64,000 nt of DNA. Source: Rhyacophila brunnea (Eukaryota; Arthropoda; Insecta; Trichoptera; Rhyacophilidae). The notes below the pieces were generated by a model, which had not been told where the DNA came from, searched no databases, and saw only the letters and a list, made by a program, of their open reading frames with translations. The stretch spans positions 744,001 to 808,000 of the forward strand of contig JAGYXB010000437.1 in NCBI GenBank assembly GCA_022495005.1, in the 5' to 3' direction. Below, in pieces: positions 1 through 11,240 of this stretch (within the stretch, counting starts at the first letter, position 1; the number at the start of each line of letters is the position of its first letter). The translations under genes and the position numbers were made by a program.

Positions 1-1295
1 GTTTATTATAATCACAAAATATGTTGAAAAAAACCTACTTCTGTTCTGAATTGCAGTTTGTATGAATATTAGTGAACCAGAGGTCCTTTTCTATGGTTAA
101 GTTTCAGATGTGTATCTACCAAATAATGTCTTTTTAATATCTTTGATTATTATCTTCTTATTTCTGAAAGAATACCTTTTTTATAAAGTATGCGAATTAT
201 TTGTACCGAATCTGAGACAACATAATATTGTGTTTCGCAAAGAAATCTTGTTATCTTTAAAATATAATTTATTAATTAGGCTAACGATCATTCATTATAA
301 TTTATAATTATCAATTATTATAATATTACCATCTGATTACTATGCATAAATAAATTTATCTGTACTATACAATGACATCAAATATTAATAACGCAAATAG
401 AATGCGAAGGTCTGAGAAATATCATTACAGATAGATTCCTTCCCATGGATGGTTTTAGACATCTGTCACAACAATCAAAATAATTATTATTACTACTATC
501 AGCATTAGGCGTGACGTGCTCATTCAATTAGTTTTCACGAATAATATTGACGTGAGCTGTTACACAATACCAATGCGCTAAAGTAACAATGTGCTTTCAT
601 TTGCGGAGACTAATAGAATAATGATATGTGATTGATGAAATCGAATTGGATCTATTTCCTAATGGCACAGTACCGGAGTTGTTGTTGTCGTAGAAGGAGG
701 CAACCTTTGATAACAGTTCGGTGATTCCAGGACATTATTAGTATAGTTGAATTGCAAGTACTAAAAATATTTTGTAGGTCGGCGCATTTTATGATGGCGG
801 CCCGTTTTGATTTACGTATGATAAACTGTTGTTTTGGATTTTTTGATCATGAATTATTGTACTGTAAATGCTCTACGTTTTTAATGAAAAACGTTATTAT
901 CTCTGTGCAGCCCTAGTAAATAAATCGAGTATCTACGATTTTTCATTGTTTAGTTGTGTAATGGTTTATTGATTTTACGTGATTGTTAATGTAAATATTA
1001 ATGGTGTATTACACATTCACAATGAATTGAATTATCAATGTTTATCTTGGTAACCCATCAGAATTTTATAAGCTATGCAATTGATTGACTGAGTGATCGA
1101 AAATAATTATGCTAAAAATGTTTAAATTCATATATTTAGCCGCCACCTTCATGGATTTTATTGGATTTCAAAGGATTTATTTGCTGTTATATTTTTTGAA
1201 GTTATACTTCTTTAGGCGCATTTGGAAAATCATATCAAAGTGTATTTTTGGCGTGTAACATGTAACACATAATTTATTTTTTCACGCGAAAAAAA
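1..1295. other. AT-rich stretch with no recognisable gene
   Basis: No open frame with a recognisable domain, no element with paired termini and no convincing splice-site pair was seen. A short, slightly less AT-rich patch near 655-830 has no further structure that I can name. The only longer frame, 110-307, is Leu/Ile/Phe-rich low-complexity translation of AT-rich DNA and is treated as chance. Confidence 0.6.
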
Positions 1296-1378
1296 TCGTA
1301 CTCGATTGGATTCGAACCACGATTGTTCGGTTATCAGCCGAACGCACTGCCTTTATGCCACAGTATGATAACGCAATC
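1296..1378 (-). repeat. Degenerate tRNA-like sequence, possible SINE A head
   Basis: Read on the minus strand, a six-base-pair anticodon-type stem (GTTCGG/CCGAAC) encloses the loop CTGATAA, which would give an Ile GAU anticodon. A GGTTCGAATCC B-box follows. The T stem has only three good pairs and the acceptor ends do not pair, so this is not a functional tRNA gene. The sequence after the B-box (a TACGATTTTTTTCG-like run) resembles the segment after the tRNA-like head of SINE family A at 43.96 kb, so it is probably an old SINE head. Confidence 0.5.
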
Positions 1379-1410
1379 GTGACGATTATACAGTATAATA
1401 TTATACTTTT

Positions 1411-1493
1411 GAATTGTTCCGTTACCTAGGCAGCGAATTTATTATGATATGTACAAAGAATTGTTCCGTTGCCTAGGAAACGAATTTATTATT
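1411..1493. repeat. Tandem duplication, two 36-bp copies with 47-bp period
   Basis: The segment starting GAATTGTTCCGTTACCTAGG at 1411 is repeated from 1458 with three or four substitutions (GTTGCCTAGGAAACG in copy two). Both copies end in CGAATTTATTAT. It is a local duplication with no coding content and lies next to the tRNA-like relic. Confidence 0.8.
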
Positions 1494-4400
1494 GTTGGCC
1501 AAAATAAAATAAAAACAACGAGAAATAATTAAATAATTTATTTAGTGATATAAGTTAAAGTGTCTAGAAATAAACCAGCGGCACACCAATAAGCGGCCCT
1601 TCTTTATTCTAGTTTTTATTGATATGGGGCTATTAAAACGTCAATTCTTATATAATACTTTATTATTTGACATATCTGAAACATGACGTCTCGCGCAATG
1701 ATCATAGCCGACCATAAGGAGTATAATAATATGGATTATTTTGCTTGGTGAAAAATATTCTTTCACGTTGTGAATTGTATCCACTCCTTTTTATATGTGA
1801 TTAACTGTCAAAACTAAGCTTAATATTTTAAAGTGTGATAGGTACGTCACTTTTGTTTGGTATTACATATTTAGTTTATGTGAAAACTATTTTCTAACTG
1901 TTTCTAAATATTTTGTTTGACGTGAATTTTTACTAACGCGGTGTGCGATTACTTTATTTTGTTACGCCAAGAAGTATAACTTCTAACGCGCGTACATAAG
2001 TACACACACCGATTTTTTTATATTACATTACATTACTTTTATGCCTTTTAAAAATAAACGCAAGAAACATGTACTTCTTAACTAAAAAATTGCGAATGTG
2101 GTTCAAGCAAAGCATAGAGTCACTTTTCAGGGTATCAGTTCTTGAAAATTAATAACGATTCCAATTTGGATAGTCAAAATTTGTTAACAAAACGTTTATC
2201 ATGCGGATTAATTATTCAAGAATATATAATACGTATATCATTTAGTATAACAGAGGTTAGCAATATTTTCAGATTTATTATGGGTGATTTATAACGTTTA
2301 GTGCTAAAAATGTTGTCCTAAGTGATGATAGAGAGTGTATTTTTTTATGAACGGCTTAAAAGCATATTTTGTTTGAAAACCCATACATATTATTAAAAAT
2401 TCTTTTTGGAAATCTTTAATAATATCAATAAAGTTTCTTTTTGTGTTTATTATTGAACTACTATAGATGTTCAACAATTATGCAGATCTTCTTCAATTTA
2501 TGGCACGCAAACATTCATATTGGGCAGTATTTGGCTCGCGAGCTGGCTGTTACAGGCCACTGATTTATTACAGAAGAAGGTACCCACCTATCATGTATCA
2601 TTTTATTACATGGTTTTTTTCACTTCCTATATAATTTTGAACTATAGTTCAACATGAATTACTGAATCGACTATGAAGGCGTGTTAATGATATAATAAAC
2701 GAAAATTAATAAACTATTTTACCTGTCAGACGTCGTTTACTGACTGCCGGTACAAGACATCTTACATTATGTATATTCTCCTCTTCTATAAGGAAAAAGT
2801 ATCTTTATTATAAAACAATTTATATGATTGATGTAATGTTATCTGACTTATGCGTGGTGTACCTACCTACAATAAAATTCCACCATTCCTCATAATATTT
2901 ATCTACGAGTCCTTGATAACTTACTGTCTAGTGGCCAAATGCAGAGATGTCACCGTTAAGTTAGCACGTTATTATTTTAAGTACGCCGATCGTTTATCTC
3001 ACTGCCACTTATTTGCCGATATCGGTAAGGCTACTTAGGTACCTCAGTTTGACTATGCATTTGGCCCAGAGAACACAACTTATTCAAAGAAAAAAGATTA
3101 ACTTGTTAGTAATTCTGGAACGTTTTCTCCATGGTTGAATCAGTAATTACAAAAAAAATATATGTTTGTATTGGTGCATTGAAATATTTCGTTATCATTA
3201 GAGCTTACTTTGACGTATATTTATAATACCTGTATTAAACTACCTGTATAATAATTTTATTGACGCAACTTATTCTTGCACAGAAGTTTACCAGTATATA
3301 GTATTATAGTAAGTATATGGTTTACGCTATATTTGTATTTTATAATATGGGTGAAGGTATCTATTCGAAATGTTCATATATTATATACCATTTATAAATT
3401 AATATCATTATCATACTAATTCTAAATGATAAATGTAGGTTAGGGGGCTTCTCTTTTAAACATTTTTATGGTTAAAATCATGGAAAAGTCTGTTTAATTC
3501 AAACTAAATTGTAGTTGAAACGGCTTGCGGGTTTTAAAATATGCCAGCAAAAATAGTGTAAAATGCAAATTGTTATACGGCTTATTTAAACGTTAACCTT
3601 TGTATTTGTAGTTTAACATAATTTTTATATATTTATGCTCCGTCTTATAAAGGAGGTTTTCTTCAAAGTATTTATAATCACTATTTGTTTACTTATGACA
3701 CTAAGAACTAACGTATTATTGTTAAGACACCTGTAAGTTTATAATTGATTTTGAATAGTTCACGTCATATAATTTGCGCGCTTTAATCAAAATAACATTC
3801 TACATGACCATACGTTGCTACTTCCAATGAAATATTTAAAATTTCCTCCCGAAAATGGTTGCAGTAAATTTACTCTCAGTACATTTTCACACGTTTCTCA
3901 TCCACGGCGGAATACAAAAAAATGTACATTTATATCAAAACATATTAAATGGTTATTACAATAAATTGTTGTATAATGTTTATATGTTCACACACAAATT
4001 TGATGTATCGTGGTATTGGCTAGACTTCACAACTTTCCAACATTGCTTCATTATTCTGTATAATAAATGTCGTACTGTTTCTTATCTTTAAGGTTAAGAT
4101 AGACGTTGTTTTAGATAAAAATACATATTTTAAATAGGGTTTCTTTAACTCACAAAATTAAAAAATATTCTAACTGCTCACTGAATTTTATATTGTGTTT
4201 ATATTATATAATTACTATTTAGTTATATATATATATATTTTTTTTTAAATCGATTATCATCTCATGAATGTCCTGAGCCAATAGTTTGAGAATTTAATAA
4301 GATGTGAAAAAATAAATAATGACCGATAGTTTCAGTGTTTAAAAAGCGTTTTACACCTGCGGACCAGTGAAAATTGGAGAAATATTGCGCGAACCACTAA

Positions 4401-5495
4401 CGTTAAACAAAAACTATTATTTATATAGTTTTTTGATTATTAGTTTTAAATCTTGTATAATTGATGATGATAACAAACACATTCTGTAACAGTATTATAA
4501 TTGTGAACATAAAGACGTATATACCATGAAAATTCTAACGTTAACAGAAATAATCAGAAACCAATCTATAACCGAATTGTTAATACTAATATTTTGCATT
4601 TGCTGCTACAATAATTCATAATGATTCGACCATTCGATTTTTCTATTTAGTTTTTATTATCTACTGAGATGGCCGAAAAAGTCTTCTCTGTAGTCGAAAA
4701 TCCGGAGAATAATTTAAGTAATTTTAACGACACCTAAAACTGTGTAAATTTTTGTATTTTATGTCTGAAAACCATATGGCATTATAAGAATAATGATATT
4801 TATTTATTTAATTTTCGGAATGACGATTTTCTTGGAATTATTGGCATATTATGCATTTACATGTACACTGGTCTAAATAATGCATAACGTATAACGTCTC
4901 CAAATGGATCAAACACATATCTGTTGGTGAATCATAATATTACCACTATTGGTAAAATAGCAATAAATATTAATGTGAATTTGAAATGATTCAATAGATA
5001 ATTAATAAAATCTTGCAAGATAAATGCCAAGAAATTACAAACATCATAAATAAGTTTATAGATTTTATAAACAAACAACTTTTATGGCATTTCAATCAAT
5101 TCATAATGTCACTTACAGCTACTTCAGGTATTAAATTATTTTGAACTAATTGTAGGTAGGTACATACATATGTACCAATACATTATATTATAGTATTATT
5201 ATGTTGGTCCTGACATTTTAGCTAGTGCAATAAATATTGCATGAAAATGTTTTCATAAATCATGGTTTTAATTAAACTTTATAGTGCACTAAAACTAGTA
5301 CGTTACAAATTGAATGTAATTAAATGACATTATACCACATACCCTACACTCGTACATAAAAAAAGCATTATTTACATATTTATATAAAATAAATAGGTAT
5401 ATCAAATGTGTGCAACCCGTTCAATTATCATTAATACACGACAAAGAACTAGTATTCAAAATTATAGTATTATAATATAATGAAACTTACTAAAA
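1494..5495. other. AT-rich stretch with no recognisable gene
   Basis: About 4 kb without a supported gene. Frames at 2850-3038 and 3855-4091 have no recognisable motif and no splice context. A (TA)n run followed by poly-T lies near 4207-4230. No paired terminal repeats were found. Confidence 0.6.
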
Positions 5496-5499
5496 GCTA

Positions 5500-5721
5500 C
5501 TGCCAAAAGTTGGTAAGTCAATAATTTAGGTGGAATGAGTTGATTGATTATGTGTCTATATATAAATATACATGCTACAAAAACCATTTAAGGCGAGCCG
5601 ATATACTGAACATGCACATAAAGCACAAAGAAATTAGCATTATACCTGATTTCAGAGGACCTATCAAACTTCAAATTGCCGACTCCTTAATATGATTTCG
5701 AGATTTACCAACTTTTGGCAG
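5500..5721. mobile_element. Small non-autonomous DNA element with 17-bp inverted termini
   Basis: CTGCCAAAAGTTGGTAA at 5500-5516 is matched exactly by its reverse complement at 5705-5721. The 222-bp unit has no coding capacity. This is the architecture of a miniature inverted-repeat transposable element. No clear target duplication is visible, so the superfamily is not assigned. Confidence 0.65.
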
Positions 5722-5765
5722 CAACCCACGATATTATATACTCTGATCTACTTCTATAATCCGCG

Positions 5766-5854
5766 ACTGGCGCGTTTGGAGCAGTTGGCCATTCGATATC
5801 ATTAACGTGTTATTTAAATGTGGTAATTAAAAAGTAATTAAAGGTCAGCAGTGA
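5766..5854. repeat. Non-coding segment similar to 56126-56217
   Basis: Starts CTGGCGCGT, then has CATTAACGTG, GGTAATTAAAAAGTAATTA and CAGCAGTGA in the same order and spacing as a segment 50 kb away. Estimated similarity by eye is about 70 percent. It is richer in GC than its surroundings and contains several ATTA cores of the kind bound by homeodomain proteins. It could be an old dispersed repeat or a duplicated regulatory module. Confidence 0.5.
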
Positions 5855-6522
5855 TTGTGATACACAAACTTTTACTAATAGATTTTTTATGAACGGTTTC
5901 CAGAAATAAAATATTTAGAACCACATAGTTAGCATTGATCAACTTTTCAAGATAATGGAACTTAGGAGCATACATTTTTAGCGTGTTGTGAAGAGAGAAT
6001 AGGAGTCGGAGTGGTGAATTTAATTTTTTCGTGTAATTAAAAACATTTTATTCAACGTTATTTATATGCCAATGTATAGTATCGTCTATTATTCAGTCTT
6101 GTAGTATGTCCTATAAAATGGAAATAAATTAAATTGATGAATTTTGCAACCAGCCGTACGGTAATTTGCTTTAATTTGATGAAAAAGTGCAGTGTAGTAT
6201 ATTTAGCGGATGTAAGATTAGCTTTGTTGGGATTGCAAAATTAGCAATAATATAGTTCATTGTCATGAAGCATTTTGCTTAAACAAATAAAACTGTTTAG
6301 CTAGTTAATAATAATTCGACATTGTCTAGTTAGTTCCTAATGATTTATAATGAAAGATACTTCAACGTCTACTTATAACAATAACTAATAATAAGACATG
6401 CATTATTATTGTTTAACAGTTATTTTTACGTACATGTGAATCTGTAGAAAAAAGTAGTATTTTAATAATTTATTATTGTAAAGAATATCGCAACATGTTA
6501 GGGAAATATGTTGGATGAAAGT

Positions 6523-6760
6523 CAGGGAACTCAAAAATGATGGGAACTAAAATACCTAACGGGTAAAAAGAAGCAGCCAACCAGTCTCGAGTAAGGAAGA
6601 ATACGGAATAAATTTAAACACGTGTCAAGAATATGTCACACATCGAATACTGATAACTGCCCTCAGTTTATGACACTCACACATTCAAAGCCCTGCGTCA
6701 AAATGTGGGGTATTGAATATAGCCTATCGGAATTCTATTTATTAATCTGTTCTGTAATCG
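6523..6760 (+). repeat. Dispersed repeat R1, copy 1
   Basis: Shares ordered blocks with 63463-63765: GGAACTCA, TAAATACCTAACGGG-like, AAACACGTGTCAAGAATA, TGCGTCAAAATGT and CTATCGGAATTCTATTTATT. This copy lacks about 65-100 bp that copy 2 carries in the middle. No coding capacity and no terminal inverted repeat can be seen. Family unknown. Confidence 0.75.
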
Positions 6761-7171
6761 TGAACTGTATGGTTTGGCTATTATAGCCATATATAATATA
6801 TAACAGTCTTCTTAGCGGATTAGCCAAATAACCTGGCCAAAAAAGAATAAGTATTATTCAATTTAAGGTTAAGAATGTGTTACTTTAATAAATACTGTAT
6901 CATAATATGCATTAAAGTTTGACATGTTGAAATGAAACGCGCATTCGATATTGATTATGTTGAGAACACCGAGTGAATTTTGTGTTTCTTGTCTAACCGC
7001 CATAAAGTAATAAACCGAGTCCTTGGTCCATGGTGACTAGATTTTACATTTCTATCCTATAGACGCATCAGACAACTGCGGCACCATTCGTTATCACAAC
7101 GTGATATTGGTTACGCAGTATGTGCGAACGTCTTATACAGACTATATAGAAAAATCAATCCGTAGCGTGTG
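6761..7171. other. Interval between repeats, no gene seen
   Basis: About 410 bp with a somewhat more complex patch (6950-7150), but no coding frame, splice pair or paired termini. Confidence 0.5.
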
Positions 7172-7769
7172 GCTATGAATAGGGATTGCAATACCGAATG
7201 AATATATCAATACCGATTTTTTTTTTATTAAATACCGATATTCGTCAACACATATTGTAGAAAAAAGAAGTACCTATCAATAAATATAAATATTAAAATC
7301 TATTTAAAAATATATTTTATAGCAACCTTAAGTACCTACCTGCATTTATTATGTTGATCTTTATAATAATATGTATAGATCAAAATATTTTAAAAGTGCT
7401 AATTTTTACAAATAATATAAGTCTGGATACAGATAAATCTCTCTCAAATTCAACGTTTGTTGGATGTAGGTACTATCAATATTGGATCAATAGTTATATA
7501 ATAATAATTTGAAACATTTGCCATGAATCTTTTCTTTTTTCGAAATGGTTTTATTTCATCGCGACAATTCTGTGTATTTGAGGAATTTTGTTTTATTGTT
7601 ATTAAAATTTTGTTCAATATGGTATTAAGTAATACAAAATAACGCTAAATTCATTTTCGAAAAAAATTAACGTGTATGCTTTTTAATGCCGAAAATACCG
7701 GTATTTGGATATCGATAAATAATTAAATACCGGGTTTGAAATACCGGTATTGCAATCCATAGCTATGAA
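7172..7769. mobile_element. hAT-like non-autonomous element with 8-bp target duplication
   Basis: The element proper is 7180-7761 (582 bp). Its left end reads TAGGGATTGCAATACCG and the reverse complement of its right end reads TATGGATTGCAATACCGG. It is flanked by exact 8-bp direct repeats GCTATGAA at 7172-7179 and 7762-7769. An 8-bp duplication with short terminal repeats is characteristic of the hAT superfamily. Further ATACCG/CGGTAT words lie just inside each end as subterminal repeats. There is no transposase frame, so it would depend on an autonomous partner. Confidence 0.85.
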
Positions 7770-10739
7770 TAGTGAATGAAATTTCGCGCACTTTTAATAC
7801 AATTTGGAATCACCTTCAAGACACTGAAAAGTAGACGTCATTTATATCAACTAAAAATGAGAGAAGATAACTCGATTAGAATTCCAAATGATATCAGCAA
7901 TTAACATCAAACTAATATATTGATAATAATCACAAATTATAAAAGGATGCACGGTCAAAAAAATAAATAAAGGATTTAGAATGATTAAACGGCCACATAT
8001 TTTTTTTAAATTATAATATATGAAACGTATTGGGAAATAAATCTTTTGAAATGCAGTATTAATTAATACCAATTACGCTAAAGCAGACAGCAAACCATTA
8101 GTTTGTTTTTTAAAGCATTAAGAAACGTATCGTAAAAGTACGTAAGATACGATAAGATTTTTCTAACAAAACAAAAAATAGAATACTATTGTACTGGTTC
8201 CATTAAATAAAATTTCATTGTTGCAAGCAGCGCAATTATTGACGAGAGCGGCGTAATATAAATTATAATTAATATAATAGAGGTACACGTGCAACCATTC
8301 AGAATATAGTGAGTTCAAAGTCTTTAATCGCACTCAGATCCTGTTTCTGTTGCAAAACCCTAAAACAGACCTTTCCACATCCCGCCTAATTCTCACGGCT
8401 GTATTTTTTGCATTTCTCATTCGAAATGTATTATTTACTTTGTTGTGTTAAAAAATGTGTTTCAACCGAATTAATTAGGTCTGTTACCCAATTATCTAAT
8501 CGTGAGACGGCAAATTAATTAGTTAAACAAGCAGCGATCTCTCAATATGAACGAATAAATCTTATTCAGATATTTTGATTGATTGCTACCCAAGTTTGAT
8601 GTAATGATGTTTTCCAGAGGTATATAATCCATTATCTATAATAAAGTTCACAGCATACCTATTCCAATACTTATATATTATTACACCATAATATACTTAA
8701 TGTATTGCATTTGCAATACATGGATCCGGGATCATTACTAATAAATAATAATTAAAGTTTAAATATTTTATAAAAATAAAATTAAGCCAATATTTATTTG
8801 TCCTACCTTAGTTTTATCCTCTAAATAAGAAGATAAAAGAATGGCTTACGACAAATTTGTCGTAAAAATATTCGACAATAAAAAAAATACTATAATACTA
8901 GTACCAATTGTATCATTCACTATATTTAAAAAAAAGTGAACAAGAATTCTTATTTCAATTGAGTAATATGAAGTAATAACAACAAAAAACATACAAGAAA
9001 CCTCACATTTAATTGATAGTTATAGCGCCACCGACGTGAGAACTCTTATAGAAGAAAGCGAAGTAGTGTAATTTTAATATAAAGAAGTAGGTAACCGACT
9101 ATTTTTTTTATTTAAGACAAAATTTAAGAATGCAATAGTTTTTTAATTTCAAATATGTATATAGCACCTCAAAAATATATCGTCACCTCAATACTACAAC
9201 GAAATAACTTGATTTTCACTGTTTCTTGAGATATCTATTGAATATGATTCTATATTTCCTTCTCTACAAAATGATAACGCTAGTTAAGTCAGAAGTTAAT
9301 AGGAACTGTCTTAATTGTGTGTTTTAAAATATTAGATAACTTTGAAACCATAAATGCATTAAATAAATAAAACAATATATCTACAATATTTTTTTATACA
9401 ATTGAACATTATTTAATTGTTCCAAATTAGACAAGAATATTTTTTATCTATTTTTATTTTAAATAATAATTGTAACCTAGATTTATATTAATCAATTAGA
9501 GTTTCAATTTCATTTTCCCAACAATGACCAAATTAGAATTATCTAGTTGTAGTATTGAGATGACGATATAATATATTAGAAAAAATCCCTCGACACTATT
9601 TTTATCAAGATTCTTTCAAATTCTGAGTTATTTCTGTAAGATTATTTTATTTGTCACTTAACGTAGGTACATTCTAGTACCAAGACAACAATGGTCGATA
9701 CATCTGGGAAATGTTAATACCTATACTCTTTCCTATCTGTAAGCATTCTTATGTAAAAAAATATTATTATAGTAGTACTCTTTTGATTAATGACTTAGTT
9801 CATTAAAAGTTATATAATAATGTTTATGATTTCTAATCCCGCAATACTGCCAAAGTTATCTACGTTACGTTTCTGCGAATTTAATATATTTTTTTAAATT
9901 CAACTTACAGCTTTCTTTAAATTATAATTATTGGCTGGACAACATCAAGTTAAATTAGGTGAGATTCTGAAAACCCTACCCATATGTTTCGTATAGAGTG
10001 GGATATATATTAAATTTTGTTTCTAAATTTCGATCCTTGGTTAATTGAAAAATCCTATTTTATATTGCCGAAATCACGCGTTTTTCATTTCACAAAATAC
10101 ATGCAATATTATAACGAGTTCATTAAGTAAAACGTTACAATTCAGTCAAAGTGGATTATGTAGGATTTTAAAACTTGTTAGCGGGAAAATATAAAAAGCG
10201 ACATGTCAGAGTGTTCCACGAATTGAATAACTCAACACACTTCAAAATTATTAATAATACATTCATGATATTATTTAAATTTTCTTTATTATCAATGTAA
10301 ACATTAATAAAAAAGAAATAGTGCGATTAATCAGATTTCTAGGCCATTTTATAAAATAAATAATTATTATATTCTGTTATGTCAAATGTACGTAGATTCG
10401 TATAAACTTAATTAACGGAAATGAAAAATCAATAAAATGCATTATTTATTAAAGTAGTCAAAATCACTAACCTTGCCAAAAAAATGTTCTCAAAATCTAG
10501 ATTTGTCATATAAATAATAACTGCCTAATTTAAACGGTGCTATAAATAAGGCTATTATTATAAGATATCCGATTAACATCATTTAAAATTAACTAAAACA
10601 CGAGACGCTAACTACACTCATTGGACCGGACATCCGATTTTAATTACTATTGATACAATTGATAAGAGAAATAATAGTTCTTACCAAATTGTAAAAGAAA
10701 TAAATCAAAATTTAACAACATACACTTTTATTTAATAAA
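7770..10739. other. AT-rich stretch with no recognisable gene
   Basis: About 3 kb with no supported gene. The minus-strand frame 7851-8072 is hydrophobic low-complexity sequence overlapping the element boundary and is treated as chance. A short imperfect palindrome around GCATTTGCAATACATGG (near 8705) was noted but has no partner. Confidence 0.6.
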
Positions 10740-11240
10740 TGCGTCGCTACGTAGCATAAATCCGTAGTTATGGCTTTCATTTTCTGTTTAAATATTCATG
10801 GGATTGATTCCCGCTGAAAGAGCTAAAGTTATTACTGCCAGCATATACACTTAGCAGCGCTTTTCAGTGGACTTTAATTGGGGCGCATTCTGAATACTGG
10901 AGGAGGGCGGTTACACAGAGATTCAATCCAGGCACTAACCTTTGATGTTGAGATGGCTGGCGCGCTGGAGCTGGCTCCGTATTAATGCACTCAAATAATT
11001 TTTATTCCATATGAAAGTCCACCGATAGGATTTTGTTTTATCTTCGACTCCCCGCTACACTCATTACGCGAGCATATATCAAAGGAGGGAGGAGGGTATA
11101 AAGGAAATATTACTTCTTCTTATTCTTCGATTGCGATCCAGGTGATTTGGCTGTTGAACAGCATATGAACGCATCAGCCCCACTCCTTTCAGCGTTCTAC
11201 GACATACAAAACCCACGGCACTCATAAACTGGTGCAATTA
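10740..11240. promoter_or_regulatory. Complex, less AT-rich block; candidate regulatory element or promoter
   Basis: About 500 bp stands out from the surroundings: GC-richer words (GGAGGAGGGCGG, GGCTGGCGCGCTGGAGCTGG), balanced complexity, and a TATAAA-like motif after GGAGGAGGG near 11096. No frame longer than 60 codons and no clear splice pair are present, so I do not call an exon. It could be a conserved enhancer, an alternative promoter or a non-coding transcript start. It lies 10 kb upstream of the island at 21.8 kb. Confidence 0.35.

Noticed and set aside
1296..1378. Functional tRNA-Ile gene on the minus strand
   Set aside because: Anticodon stem and B-box are good, but T stem and acceptor stem do not pair; a relic.
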